A DNA stretch of 64,000 nt from Verrucomicrobiales bacterium (GTDB lineage Bacteria; Verrucomicrobiota; Verrucomicrobiia; Limisphaerales; J093). The notes below the pieces were generated by a model. It was not told where the DNA came from. It did not search any database and saw nothing but the letters and a program-made list of their open reading frames with translations. This document shows positions 17,521 through 27,015 of this stretch, in pieces. A program made the position numbers and the translations under genes. The stretch's first letter is position 1. Each line of letters starts with the position of its first letter. The stretch spans positions 258,182 to 322,181 of the forward strand of contig JACKPW010000007.1 of assembly GCA_024233215.1 (NCBI GenBank), read 5' to 3'.

Positions 17521-17769
17521 TCAGTGGTTGCAGATCTTCTCGGGTTCGGTGGTAAAGCCGTCCCCCGCCTCGACGAACTTCCCGCGTTGCGCGAGGAAGT
17601 CGATCAATTCGTCCGGCGTCATCCCCTCCGCGGAGCAGGTGAAGAAGCGCATGCCTTCGCCGAAACGTTCCACGATGGCCGCGCGCAGGGTGTCCCGGGT
17701 GAATCCCCGACCCGCCTCGACCATCATCCGCATCACCTCATGTCCATGAACCTGTCCTGTCATCGGCAT
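17521..17769 (-). CDS. YecH-like metal-binding protein (DUF2492)
   Basis: 82 aa. 'VHGHEVMRMMVEAGRGFTRDTLRAAIVERFGEGMRFFTCSAEGMTPDELIDFLAQRGKFVEAGDGFTTEPEKICNH' matches the YecH/DUF2492 family along its length. The H-G-H near the N-terminus, the single C in FFTCSAEG and the C-terminal C-N-H are plausible metal ligands. Function unproven; converges on cysN with 9 bp between stops. Confidence 0.8.
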   Translation of the reverse strand: MPMTGQVHGHEVMRMMVEAGRGFTRDTLRAAIVERFGEGMRFFTCSAEGMTPDELIDFLAQRGKFVEAGDGFTTEPEKICNH

Positions 17770-17810
17770 CAGCCTGCCTGAAGGCCGGCAGGGTTGGGAA
17801 GCGAAGAACG

Positions 17811-18008
17811 ATGTGTAGCTGGACGATTGCAGACATCGGAAAACCTGAAGGAGCGCAGACCCTGGACGGCAGTCCGGCAGGATCCCGCGTCCCCGGCCAG
17901 GTGAATCGGATGCTCGTCGCCGGACGGAGGGTCTTCGCCGTGGGTCAGTACACGCACGCCGGCGGCCGACTCTCCCCCGGCTTTGCCATCTGGGAGCACG
18001 CCCCCTGA
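17811..18008 (+). pseudogene. Remnant of a secreted propeller protein
   Basis: A 65-codon frame whose end reads like the blade of a Verrucomicrobiota propeller protein (VNRMLVAGRRVFAVGQYTHAGGRLSPGFAIWEHAP; compare the common 'GNxLYAGGxFTxAGG…IAxWdG' blade). There is no signal peptide or further blade on either side, so it is most likely the relic of a larger gene. It could also be chance. Confidence 0.4.
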
Positions 18009-18139
18009 GCCACGCTGCCAGGACCAGGCCAGGTTCCTGCCTCTCCTTCCCCAGCTCGACGGACGGGGTGGTTTCGGGCTGGCACGGGAACCGGCACGCT
18101 TTTTGACAGGCTTCCGCGGTGGTCTATCCTTCGCCCGAC

Positions 18140-19438
18140 ATGAGGTTGATCCGTGTGAATGCCGCAGTCAGAAACCGCTCGCCACGCCGCCTGGCAGCAG
18201 CCTGGGTGGCCGCCAGCCTGCTTCACCTCAACGCAGCCGGCGGCTCCGAACCGTCCCGTGCGGACGAGGGCTGGCCCCAATGGCGAGGCCCCACCCGCGA
18301 CGGGCTGGTGTCCGGTGCAGCGTGGCCTGACCGACTGGATGCGTCGCGTCTGCGCGCAGGTTGGGAGGTACCCCTGGGGCCCGGCTACTCCGGCCCCGTC
18401 ATCCACGACAGTCGGGTGTTCGTGACCGAGACGCTCGACCGACGGGAGGAGGTGGTCACCGCCCTTGACCGATCCAGCGGCGCCAAGCTGTGGCAGAGCC
18501 GTTGGGCGGGGGCACTGAGCGTGCCCTTCTTTGCCAGGAGCAACGGCGATTGGATTCGATCCACTCCGGCCTGTGACGGGGACCGGCTCTACGTGGCCGG
18601 TATGCGGGACGTATTGGTCTGCCTTGCGGTCGCTGACGGGGCCGAGCTTTGGCGGTTGGATTTTGTGGCGGCGTTCGGATCGCCCCTTCCGGACTTCGGC
18701 TTTGTGTCCTCGCCGCTGGTGGCCGACGGGTCCGTGTTTGTGCAGGCCGGCGGCGGGGTGGCGCGGGTCGACGCGAGGTCCGGCCGGGTGGAGTGGCGCG
18801 CCCTGAACGACGGGGGCGGCATGATGGGGAGTGCCTTTTCCTCGCCGGTCATCGCGACTCTCGGCGACAGGAGGCAGCTGGTGGTGCAATCCCGGTCAAC
18901 TCTGGCGGGCCTGGACCTTTCATCGGGAGCGACGCTGTGGAGTCAGCCGGTGAAGGCCTTCCGGGGAATGAACATCCTCACCCCGGTGGTCCACGGGAAC
19001 ATTCTGCTCACGAGCACGTACGGCGGGCGCACGATCGGCTACCGGGTCGAGCGTGAGCAGGACGACTTCAGGGTGGAGGAAGCCTGGCAGCACAAGTCTC
19101 AGGGCTACATGTCCACGCCCGTGGTGGTGGGCACTCATGCCTATCATCACCTCCGGAGCCAGCGGGTAATGTGCCTGGACCTGCGATCCGGGGAGGAGGC
19201 ATGGACCAGTCCCCGGTCTTTCGGCAAATACTGGAGCATGGTGGCCCAGGGGGATCGCATCCTCGCGCTGGATCAGAAGGGGGAGCTTTTCCTGCTCAGA
19301 GCCACACCGGAGGGCTTCGAACTCCTGGATTCGAGGCGGGTGTCCGAGTCCGAAACCTGGGCCCACCTGGCGGTGACGGAGGGCCAGTTGTTCGTCCGAT
19401 CACTGGACCGTTTGACCGAATGGCGTTGGAAGGATTGA
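18140..19438 (+). CDS. Secreted PQQ-like beta-propeller protein
   Basis: 432 aa from ATG 18140 (MRLIRVNAAV), followed by a signal peptide (SPRRLAAAWVAASLLHLNAAGGS). 'WPQWRGPTRDG' after the signal is the standard opening of PQQ-like propellers in PVC bacteria. Blade motifs: 'VTALDRSSGAKLWQSRW', 'LVCLAVADGAELWRLDF', 'VARVDARSGRVEWRAL', 'LAGLDLSSGATLWSQP', 'VMCLDLRSGEEAWTSP'. Most proteins of this type bind no PQQ and have unknown partners. It ends 5 bp before the GspE-like ATPase, so the two may be co-transcribed. Confidence 0.87.
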   Translation: MRLIRVNAAVRNRSPRRLAAAWVAASLLHLNAAGGSEPSRADEGWPQWRGPTRDGLVSGAAWPDRLDASRLRAGWEVPLGPGYSGPVIHDSRVFVTETLDRREEVVTALDRSSGAKLWQSRWAGALSVPFFARSNGDWIRSTPACDGDRLYVAGMRDVLVCLAVADGAELWRLDFVAAFGSPLPDFGFVSSPLVADGSVFVQAGGGVARVDARSGRVEWRALNDGGGMMGSAFSSPVIATLGDRRQLVVQSRSTLAGLDLSSGATLWSQPVKAFRGMNILTPVVHGNILLTSTYGGRTIGYRVEREQDDFRVEEAWQHKSQGYMSTPVVVGTHAYHHLRSQRVMCLDLRSGEEAWTSPRSFGKYWSMVAQGDRILALDQKGELFLLRATPEGFELLDSRRVSESETWAHLAVTEGQLFVRSLDRLTEWRWKD

Positions 19439-19443
19439 CCGAC

Positions 19444-20724
19444 ATGAAGAGACGAGAACCTGATACTCAGACTCCGCTGCTGGCCCGATTGTTGCAGGAG
19501 GTGCTGGCACTCCTGGAGCAGCAGGACCAGGGGACGCGCGGGGGAGACCTCGTTCAGGCGCTGGTGCAGGATGCGCACCGGGAACGCGCTTCGGACATTC
19601 ACCTGGACCCCGATTCCAGCGGCTACCGACTACAGTTCCGCATCGACGGGGTGATCGTTCCTGTTCTCAGTTTGCCGAAAGACCAGGGAACAAGGCTGGT
19701 GCGTTCGCTCAAGAGCCTGGCCGATCTCGAACCGGCGGCGGCCCGCGTGCCGCGCGACGGGCGGGCGCATGTCATGCTGGGTGATCGGTCCCTGGGGTTG
19801 CGGGTGGCCACGGCTCCGGCTGTCAGCGGGGAAAAGCTGGCCGTGCGCCTCCTTCCCCATGAGTTGTTCCATCTCGGACTGGATGAACTCGGTCTGAGCC
19901 CCCAGGACTATGCGCTGGTTTGCCAGAGTCTACAGGACGCGCGGGGCATGATTCTGCTGAGCGGTCCAACCGGCAGTGGAAAGACCACCGCCCTCTATGC
20001 TCTCCTGCACGAACTGCGCGACACCGGGCGCTCCATCGTAACGATCGAGGATCCGGTTGAGTACATCATCGATGGCATCACCCAGATTCAGGTCCAGAAG
20101 CGGCAGGGCCTCACCTTTGCCGAGGGCGCCCGGGGCATTCTGCGGTTGGACCCGGATGCCATTCTGATGGGCGAACTGCGGGAGGCCGAATCCGCCCGGG
20201 TGGCCTTGGACATCGCGGACACCGGACACCTCTTCCTGAGCAGCCTCCATGCGCGGGACGCCGTCGCCACCATCTCCGCCCTGAGAAACTTCGGCCTGGC
20301 GGATTTTGAAATCGCGGCCTCGGTCGACCTGATCATCGCCGAGCGGCTCGTACGACGCTTGTGCCGGAAGTGTCGGCGGCTTGAACGGACTGACGATTGG
20401 GAGTCGCGGTGGCTGGAGCAACTGGGTCAGCCCGTCCCCAAGGAATGCTGGCACGCCGTGGGGTGTCCGGAGTGCAGCAGGACCGGTTACCGGGGTCGGA
20501 TCGGCATCTTCGAGGTCTGGCGCCTGAACGAGGAGGAGGCGGACTTGATCCTCCGTCACACCGACGAACACACGCTGCGACGACGTCTGCGAAAACGGGG
20601 AATGTCCTCACTGCTCGAGGACGATCTCGCCAAGGTGGGCGAAGGCGTGACCACCCTGGCGGAACTGCGGTCCGTGGGGGGCTTCGGATTCTACGACGCG
20701 CCCGGGAACCGGCATGACGGCTGA
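19444..20724 (+). CDS. GspE/PilB/PilT-family secretion ATPase, orphan
   Basis: 426 aa hexameric ATPase of type II secretion or type IV pilus systems. N-terminal domain 'HRERASDIHLDPDSSGYRLQFRIDGV', Walker A 'LLSGPTGSGKTTALYAL', Asp box 'IVTIEDPVEYIIDGITQIQV', Walker B-like 'ILRLDPDAILMGELREAESA', His box 'TGHLFLSSLHARDAV', and the zinc four-cysteine pair 'CRKC…CPEC'. It lacks the long N1 domain of full PilB/GspE. ATG 19444 chosen; the frame is open upstream inside the propeller gene. No pilin, PilC or secretin gene is near, so its machine is encoded elsewhere. Confidence 0.9.
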   Translation: MKRREPDTQTPLLARLLQEVLALLEQQDQGTRGGDLVQALVQDAHRERASDIHLDPDSSGYRLQFRIDGVIVPVLSLPKDQGTRLVRSLKSLADLEPAAARVPRDGRAHVMLGDRSLGLRVATAPAVSGEKLAVRLLPHELFHLGLDELGLSPQDYALVCQSLQDARGMILLSGPTGSGKTTALYALLHELRDTGRSIVTIEDPVEYIIDGITQIQVQKRQGLTFAEGARGILRLDPDAILMGELREAESARVALDIADTGHLFLSSLHARDAVATISALRNFGLADFEIAASVDLIIAERLVRRLCRKCRRLERTDDWESRWLEQLGQPVPKECWHAVGCPECSRTGYRGRIGIFEVWRLNEEEADLILRHTDEHTLRRRLRKRGMSSLLEDDLAKVGEGVTTLAELRSVGGFGFYDAPGNRHDG

Positions 20725-20973
20725 TCGGCTGAAACCGGTCACAACGTTGCCTCGCCTGCGACCGGGCCTGCTTTTCCCGTCCTTGTGCTCTGTCGCGACG
20801 GCCCGACAGGAGGTGCGACAAAGAGCTGGTTGGGGGCATTCTCCATCAGCACCCCCACCGCCGGGTGCGCGAGGCGTCGTTCGGCGGTGATCGCGTAATA
20901 CTGCAACGCGGCGGATGCGCCACCGTGGCCTCCGGTAAGCGTACCGGAGAAATCTCAGCCGATGCGGGGAGGT

Positions 20974-23900
20974 TCATTCTTCCGCGCACACCACGCGGAA
21001 TCCGACGTCGTGCACGGCTTGTGAGGGATCGTAAGGCAACCGGAACGCCGACCGCGCGCGGCGCGGCCGGTCCATCCAGGAACCCCCGCGCACCGTCTTG
21101 TGCCCGCCCCCCGTCCCGGAGCCAGGTTCGGCCGCGGCGCTGAGAGGATACGGGCGATAGGTTGACCGGGTCCATTCGGCGACGTTGCCGTGCATGTCAT
21201 GGAGTCCCCAGGCATTGGGGCGAAAGGACCCCACAGCCGCGGAGACCCGCCAACCATCATCGAACCGTGTGTCCGCCGGGCGCCAGGGCGGAAGCGCCGA
21301 CGGAACATGGGGATAATCGACCGTGTAATGGGTGGCGTCGGAGAGATTGGCCGCGGTGCCGAAGTCCGTGTCCAGCGAACCGTACCAGAGCGGGCTGGTG
21401 CTGCCGCTGCGACAGGCGTATTCCCACTGCGCCTCGGTGGGCAGGCTGAAGCGCATGCCCGTTCGCTCCGACAACCACCCACAGAAAGCCATGGCCTGGT
21501 GCCAGGAAACCCGTACCACCGGCTGCTCGGGGCGCCCCAGGGGATGGCCCCGCTCGTAATCGCCGAACTGATACTGTTCACCGGTCTCCAACCCGCTGCG
21601 GTGTTCGGGGTCGAAGCAGGCGTATTGACGATTGCTGACCTCAAGACGCCCCATCCAGAAGCCATCCTCCACCTCCACCCAATGCGCGGGCGCCTCGTTG
21701 ACATAACCCTCGTCACTGCCCATGAGGAAACGCCCGGCGGGAACCCGCACCAGCTCCAACTGGACACCGTCACCCAACGCGATGCGCCGGATCTCGGTTG
21801 GCTCTCGAGACACCGCCGGCACGCTCCCCAGCGCTTCCTGCGGCGCGATGGCCGACTTTGCCGGCAGCGTGGCGACGGGAGCAGCGGCCTTCAGAACCGC
21901 TGCCGGATGGACCGCCTCGGAATCCTCGTCAACCCCGGCATGGCGACGTTGCAGTTCGCGTCGACGGGCGGCGCCCGGAGCCACCAGCGCGGCCTTGGCG
22001 GGAAGATGACCGACGACCTCGTTCCAGGTTCCGTGGGCCGGGGCATTGAGATCAATCCAGGTGATCAACCGGTCCCAGGCCTCGGCGCTGAGTTCCACGC
22101 CATGATGGCCGTCACGCAGAATCTGGATCAGCTCGCTCGTGTCCACGTGGAAATCCCGGGCGGACAGCAGGTGCGCGTCACTCTCCAAGGTGGGCGTGTG
22201 GACATATCGTCGCAGCGCGAGATACGACGGGGTGAAGTGCATCTGGAACGCCGACGGAACCTGTCGGGCGGGGCGGGCGGTCAAATCGAACGTCGCCTGC
22301 CCGTCGTCGAGTGGGCGTCCGTGGTGGCACCGGATGCAATACGCATCCAACACGGGCTGAACCTCGCGCACGAACGAGAACCCACGGGCCGGACCGTACC
22401 ACGGCTGGATCACCGAAGGTTCCCGCAGGACGGCCGCCGGTCGCGAATCAGCCGGGGGCGTGGAGTTCTGCGACTCGTGACAGCCAACGCACGAAAGCAC
22501 TTCCCCGGGCATGGCGGTGAACCAACTGCGCATCAGGGCCAGGGCCTTTCCCTCCGCATCCAACGGCTGCACCGCCACCGGGGTGTGGGCGGGCACCCAA
22601 AACAGGGCCGACCCATCCGGCTCCACCGGTACGGTCCCGAGAATCCGCCTCACATCCCAGGGACCGTCAAACCCGACGCGGTCCGGTTCCCCGCCAAAGC
22701 CGTGGAAGGTGAATTCATACCCGATCACCCGAAGCGATTTCACGGTTCCGCGCGGCACCCCCAGCAGCCCGGGCCCCCGATAAACGTCCACCATCAGCAC
22801 GGTGGCCTCCGGTTCACCCGGCTGGCGGATGTCCGGCACGACCGGCTGCCGCCGGGTCCTTCGCAGCGGCGTCGGTTCCAGCATCGCCCAGCCCGGTTCC
22901 TCGTGAAGCAGCACGAAGTTGTCGAACACATCCACGAGGTACACCCCCCAGGCGGCTGACTCCGTGGGCCGACAAGACACCAGGAAGTATTTCTCACTCA
23001 GCGGATACGGGTGCAGGAACCGAGGCCAACTGGCACCCACCAGGCCGTCCAGAATGACCGGCTCCACCTTCTCCCCGAAACCGGGGATGCGCTGCACGAC
23101 CCCGCCTGCCTCATGGCGCCCCTGGGCGGGATCAACGATGACGAGTTCCCCCTGGCGCGGGAGATCATGGTGTCCACCCACGATGGCGACCACCTTCGTC
23201 GGATGATCTGGAACCGGACGCGCGAAGAAGATCGCCGTCGGCCAGAACGAGTTGCTGCCGTAGTACTCCATCTGTTGGCTGCCGTCCGGATTGGCGTGGA
23301 AGAGCAACCTCATGAACGCATGCGCAATGTCGGCGTACTCCCAGCGCTGATACAGAATCCGCCCGTTGTTGAGCACGGTCGGGCACCAGTTGTGGTCCTG
23401 GTCGTTCGTCAGGCGACGGATGCTGCCATCGCGTTCCAGGAGGTAGAGGTTTCCCACTTTCGACTGCCCTCCCACGCAGGGCACACCGACAAACGGCGCC
23501 GTCGACGTGAAAACGAGCCGGTCGTCCGGCAGATAGCAGGCATCGTAGTTGTGCACGTCCGGCTCGTCGATCAGGGGAAGCGGAGTCAGCCCACCGCTCT
23601 CCAGGTTCAATTCGACAACGCCCCATCGCCCCACCTCGTCTGGCATCGAGAACAACATCCGGTTCGCATCAGGATGCAGATCGAGGTCGCCAATAAACCG
23701 GTCGCCTTCCGGCTTGAAGATCGTCGCCACTTCCCCGCCCTGGCGAACCGGCGAAAGCACCACGAGCGTGTTCCCGTACCCGGTGGGGGCAATGTCCGGA
23801 TTCCCGTTGAAGTTGTTCGGCAGGCCCATCCGGTCGGCGCGACGCCGGATCATCAGCAACGGCTCGAAATCAAGCAGGGGGTTGGCCAGCAGGGCTTCGT

Positions 23901-25035
23901 CCTTCAACGCCTCGAACTCGTTCTCCAAGATCCGAAGCGACGAGGTCAGTCCTGCAGCTATTGGCGGCACTCCCTCCGCCAATAGTGAGGACTGATCCCC
24001 GAGCGGCGAAACGGGGCTCTCCGCCATCGCTGGCCTGGGGGAGTCGCCTTCAGCAAGGAGACGGTCGTGGCGGGCGCGAAGCGCCTCCAGACGTTCCTGG
24101 TAAGAAGCGCCCCCCCGATACCGATCCGGGAAGGTCGCCGACAGGTCCTCAATGGCCATCCTTAACGCCCGCCATCGTTCGGACGACACGCCGGGCGCAT
24201 CGCTCGAGACCACGGGCGGATATGCGGAGCGAAGGACGACCGGACACCACACCTCCCGATCCCCCAGGTAGGTCAGCAGGTTCGATGTCAGACGACTCAG
24301 ATTGCCGCGAAAGGGGTTCTCGGTGTCGGCGTAATCGGGCCAATGCCAGCCGAACACGATCACGCGCCCTTCCCCCAGCCGATATTCCACCAGTGGATTC
24401 TCCGGACCCGCAGGCGTACCGGCCAGGATCATGCCATGGGCCGGCCCACCCCAGTAAAAGTCCGCCACCGCCGGGCAGCCCCCTTGACTGAGCCAGACCA
24501 CGCCCCCGGTCTCATCCAGGCCGTTGAACGCCGGATGCCTCTTCTCGACCGGCAGCATGCCGGCGGGTTCACGCCACTGGTCCAGTTGGTGGCGCTGGGG
24601 CCGTATCTCCGTCTCCAACCCGAGCGGAGCGACCAGTGCGAGCGCACCGCCCGACAGCAGCACCCCGCCGCCGTTCTCCGCGAACCGCCGGATCTCCGCG
24701 AGGCCCGCCCCCCCATACATTGCATTCCGTTCGATGGAATCCCCTTGATGATACCACACAACATCGAAGTCGCTCAGCCTGCGGGTGTTCCCCGAAGAAT
24801 CGGCGAATGAGCCGTTCTGCTGCAGCAGAAGCAGGGTTGCCGGCCCCACCCCGTCAGCCACCCGCCAGGCGGCCTGATCATGCGGCCCCATCTCGTGAGC
24901 AGCTGCCTCGCCGGAGAGGAAGCCGACCCGTGGGGCCTCGGCATTCAGGGTTTGCAGAGTCAGCAGCGCCATGCCGAGGACCACGGCAGCGAACGCCCAC
25001 CGCTTCCTGTTGGAATGGGTTCGGAACAAGCGCAT
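20974..25035 (-). CDS. HzsA-like/cytochrome c/formylglycine-generating-enzyme fusion
   Basis: 1353 aa, exported (signal 'RKRWAFAAVVLGMALLTLQTLNAEA'; start MRLFRTHSN at 25035). Order: about residues 30-300 a ThuA/glutamine-amidotransferase-like domain (…DVVWYHQGDSIER…FAENGGGVLLSGGALALVAPLGLE); about 430-950 a PD40/HzsA-related propeller (…DRFIGDLDLHPDANRMLFSMPD…, 'VPVEPDGSALFWVPAHTPVAVQPLDAEG'); c-haem sites 'CVGCHES' and 'CIRCHHG'; about 1110-1353 a formylglycine-generating-enzyme-type domain ('VRVPAGRFLMGSDEGYVNEAPAHWVEV', 'VSWHQAMAFCGWLSERTG', 'RFSLPTEAQWEYACRSG', 'GLHDMHGNVAEWT', 'TVRGGSWMDRP', 'GFRVVC'). The role is unknown; a cell-surface redox or sulfatase-related function is only inference. 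Confidence 0.85.
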   Translation of the reverse strand: MRLFRTHSNRKRWAFAAVVLGMALLTLQTLNAEAPRVGFLSGEAAAHEMGPHDQAAWRVADGVGPATLLLLQQNGSFADSSGNTRRLSDFDVVWYHQGDSIERNAMYGGAGLAEIRRFAENGGGVLLSGGALALVAPLGLETEIRPQRHQLDQWREPAGMLPVEKRHPAFNGLDETGGVVWLSQGGCPAVADFYWGGPAHGMILAGTPAGPENPLVEYRLGEGRVIVFGWHWPDYADTENPFRGNLSRLTSNLLTYLGDREVWCPVVLRSAYPPVVSSDAPGVSSERWRALRMAIEDLSATFPDRYRGGASYQERLEALRARHDRLLAEGDSPRPAMAESPVSPLGDQSSLLAEGVPPIAAGLTSSLRILENEFEALKDEALLANPLLDFEPLLMIRRRADRMGLPNNFNGNPDIAPTGYGNTLVVLSPVRQGGEVATIFKPEGDRFIGDLDLHPDANRMLFSMPDEVGRWGVVELNLESGGLTPLPLIDEPDVHNYDACYLPDDRLVFTSTAPFVGVPCVGGQSKVGNLYLLERDGSIRRLTNDQDHNWCPTVLNNGRILYQRWEYADIAHAFMRLLFHANPDGSQQMEYYGSNSFWPTAIFFARPVPDHPTKVVAIVGGHHDLPRQGELVIVDPAQGRHEAGGVVQRIPGFGEKVEPVILDGLVGASWPRFLHPYPLSEKYFLVSCRPTESAAWGVYLVDVFDNFVLLHEEPGWAMLEPTPLRRTRRQPVVPDIRQPGEPEATVLMVDVYRGPGLLGVPRGTVKSLRVIGYEFTFHGFGGEPDRVGFDGPWDVRRILGTVPVEPDGSALFWVPAHTPVAVQPLDAEGKALALMRSWFTAMPGEVLSCVGCHESQNSTPPADSRPAAVLREPSVIQPWYGPARGFSFVREVQPVLDAYCIRCHHGRPLDDGQATFDLTARPARQVPSAFQMHFTPSYLALRRYVHTPTLESDAHLLSARDFHVDTSELIQILRDGHHGVELSAEAWDRLITWIDLNAPAHGTWNEVVGHLPAKAALVAPGAARRRELQRRHAGVDEDSEAVHPAAVLKAAAPVATLPAKSAIAPQEALGSVPAVSREPTEIRRIALGDGVQLELVRVPAGRFLMGSDEGYVNEAPAHWVEVEDGFWMGRLEVSNRQYACFDPEHRSGLETGEQYQFGDYERGHPLGRPEQPVVRVSWHQAMAFCGWLSERTGMRFSLPTEAQWEYACRSGSTSPLWYGSLDTDFGTAANLSDATHYTVDYPHVPSALPPWRPADTRFDDGWRVSAAVGSFRPNAWGLHDMHGNVAEWTRSTYRPYPLSAAAEPGSGTGGGHKTVRGGSWMDRPRRARSAFRLPYDPSQAVHDVGFRVVCAEE

Positions 25036-25514
25036 CACATGATTCCCAAGGGACACCGCTCTGGCACCCCGCACTCTCCCATCTCCCTCCCAGAATCGGC
25101 AAGCCTCACGTAAACGGGTCGAACGGGGTCAGTTGTTGAGGTTGTATCCGGCCTTGTCTGATGGGCGCCGCCGGTAGAGCAGAGGCTGCAGGGGACCCGC
25201 GGTGTCCATCTGCAGTCGGGGCGCAGTATGAACCGCCGCCCTCCGCAAGCTCTGCTCGAATATTCGGACGGCGCCCTCGGGCACTTGGACCCTGGCTGCA
25301 TCGACCGCAACACATCGGATACCCACCCAATCAAGAGTGATATCCGACGATGTGCTGGCAGCCTCTCACGGTCACACTGGAACGTTGACTTCCCGCGCAA
25401 GGGGTGCTACCGGGTCGTCGCATCATAAGAATAGGCCCGAGGACCGACAGCAAAAACCCGGCTTTGTCGGATATCATCCCAATTGGCGTGATACCAGGAC
25501 TCGCATAATCACTT
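25036..25514. other. Intergenic stretch before the cassette array
   Basis: No confident gene. A minus-strand frame at 25129-25326 has a somewhat protein-like end (…LLYRRRPSDKAGYNLNN) and may be a relic. Around 25471-25493 there is an imperfect palindrome centred on CCAATTGG (TATCA…TGATA). The first integron-type GTTCGGC core follows at 25515. Confidence 0.4.
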
Positions 25515-25556
25515 GTTCGGCAAATCGTCAATAGCGAGCCGCCTGCAAGGATAGAC

Positions 25557-26840
25557 ATGAACACGAAATCCCCGAAAACCTGTTGTGTGGAGATGGTGGG
25601 ACCGGATGTGCAGATGGACCAGCACGGCAGTTCATACGATCCTGCGAACCGCCTGCCAGCCAAATGTCAGCACTGCTCCTTTCCCTACCTGGACTTTGTG
25701 CCGCAGCCATACTTGTTGACCAAAGGGGTTGTGTCTCCTTCAGAGATGTCTCCGGCACAAATGGGGAATTTCCTGGTGCGCAAACGCGCCCGGCAGATCT
25801 TCGAGATTGTAGTGCCGCAAGCATGTGCGTTTTACCCTACCATCGAGAAGAAGACCAAGAAGCCGACGGACTGGTCGCTTGCAGTGCCGAAAGCCATTCT
25901 AGCCATGCCTGGCCGCAAGGCTGACAAGCAGCCCAGTTGTCCGAAATGCCACGAGCCTAAATCTGGCTACGCATTTGAGGACCACGCCAGATACATCGCA
26001 CAACTTAGACAGTTCGATAGCCAAAGGGTTGACGTTTTCAAATCGCAGGACTGGGATTCTAGTGGCACGGCGGAGGACGATTTTGTGAGTGTTAATCGTG
26101 AGCGCAAGAAATCGGGCATGCCCCCGCAGTCCTGGAAGGAGCATATCCAATGGGCTATTCCGGGTCTCGAGCCACCAACGCACCCGCAGCGGTGGACCAG
26201 GCGACATCTCAGCCGGAACCTCTTCTTTTCCATTCGCCTGGAGCAACTCCTCAAGCGTGCCAAGGTCAAGGGGCAGCTTGTCAGGTCCTACGCCTTCAAA
26301 GAGGTGCAGCCATCTTCTGAAGATGAGAAATGGATCGAGGAAAAGTTGCGTCTTCTGGCCGACAAAGGTCTGACCGGTGCCGTGAAGCCCACACAGAAGG
26401 CGGGCGGAATCCAGAGTTGGTTCCAGCAGTTTCTCAAGCGCAACGCGACCACAGGCCAGAAGTCTGTACGCTTTGCCGCAGTGGAGCAAAAGCAGAGCAT
26501 CACGTTGCCGCAGGCTTACAAGGACTTCATCTCTGCTGTGGGCTCTAAATCATTTGCGGACGTCTGTGGTATGGAAGGCTCCACCACGACGGTTTTGTTG
26601 CCACACAGGCTCGATTTCAAAAACTATCGTCGCGGCATGATGCCTTATCTGGAAGGCGAGCAAGCAGAGGTTGACGGTGTGATGTTCGCCGAGATCGATA
26701 GTGGTGACTGTTTTGTATTCGATGTCTCCGCCAAGGCTAGCGATTGTTCGATCTACTGGTATAGACACGAGGAGAATGATCTGGAACCATTCGCCGCAAA
26801 CTTTGCGGAGTGCATCAAACGATTTGTCCAAAAGAACTAA
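25557..26840 (+). CDS. Cassette 1: SMI1/KNR4-domain immunity-like protein
   Basis: 427 aa. The C-terminal 130 residues ('LPQAYKDFISAVGSKSFADV…GVMFAEIDSGDCFVFDVSAKASDCSIYWYRHEENDLEPFAANFAECIKRF') match the SMI1/KNR4 fold, widespread in immunity proteins against contact-dependent toxins. The N-terminal part has two CxxC pairs, 'CQHCSFPYLDFVPQPYL' and 'CPKCHEPKSGYAF', suggesting a zinc site. Opens 36 bp after the cassette boundary and ends 2 bp before the attC site, the tight packing seen in integron cassettes. No toxin is adjacent; a protective role is inference. Confidence 0.75.
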   Translation: MNTKSPKTCCVEMVGPDVQMDQHGSSYDPANRLPAKCQHCSFPYLDFVPQPYLLTKGVVSPSEMSPAQMGNFLVRKRARQIFEIVVPQACAFYPTIEKKTKKPTDWSLAVPKAILAMPGRKADKQPSCPKCHEPKSGYAFEDHARYIAQLRQFDSQRVDVFKSQDWDSSGTAEDDFVSVNRERKKSGMPPQSWKEHIQWAIPGLEPPTHPQRWTRRHLSRNLFFSIRLEQLLKRAKVKGQLVRSYAFKEVQPSSEDEKWIEEKLRLLADKGLTGAVKPTQKAGGIQSWFQQFLKRNATTGQKSVRFAAVEQKQSITLPQAYKDFISAVGSKSFADVCGMEGSTTTVLLPHRLDFKNYRRGMMPYLEGEQAEVDGVMFAEIDSGDCFVFDVSAKASDCSIYWYRHEENDLEPFAANFAECIKRFVQKN

Positions 26841-26841
26841 T

Positions 26842-26980
26842 GCCGAACAAAGATCACTGGAGCGAACCCCCGCCCCGCTTTGCCGTTCGAGAGTCGCGGG
26901 TTTCGGCGAGGCGCTCTTGTTGTCGAGGGTCACCGGCGTTATCACGGCGGGGTGGCTGTCGCTCAGTTCTGGCGTTATGC
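26842..26980 (+). other. attC-like recombination site 1 (139 bp)
   Basis: Runs from R'' GCCGAAC (26842-26848) to R' GTTATGC (26974-26980). The two halves are imperfect inverted repeats: for example ACTGGAGCGAACC…CCCCGCC on the left against GGCGGGG…GTCGCTCAGTTC on the right. The length is near the upper end for attC sites and similar to VCR-type sites. Confidence 0.72.
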
Positions 26981-27015
26981 GCCGTTACGGAAGCGGATAT
27001 TGAGTAATCCAGAAG

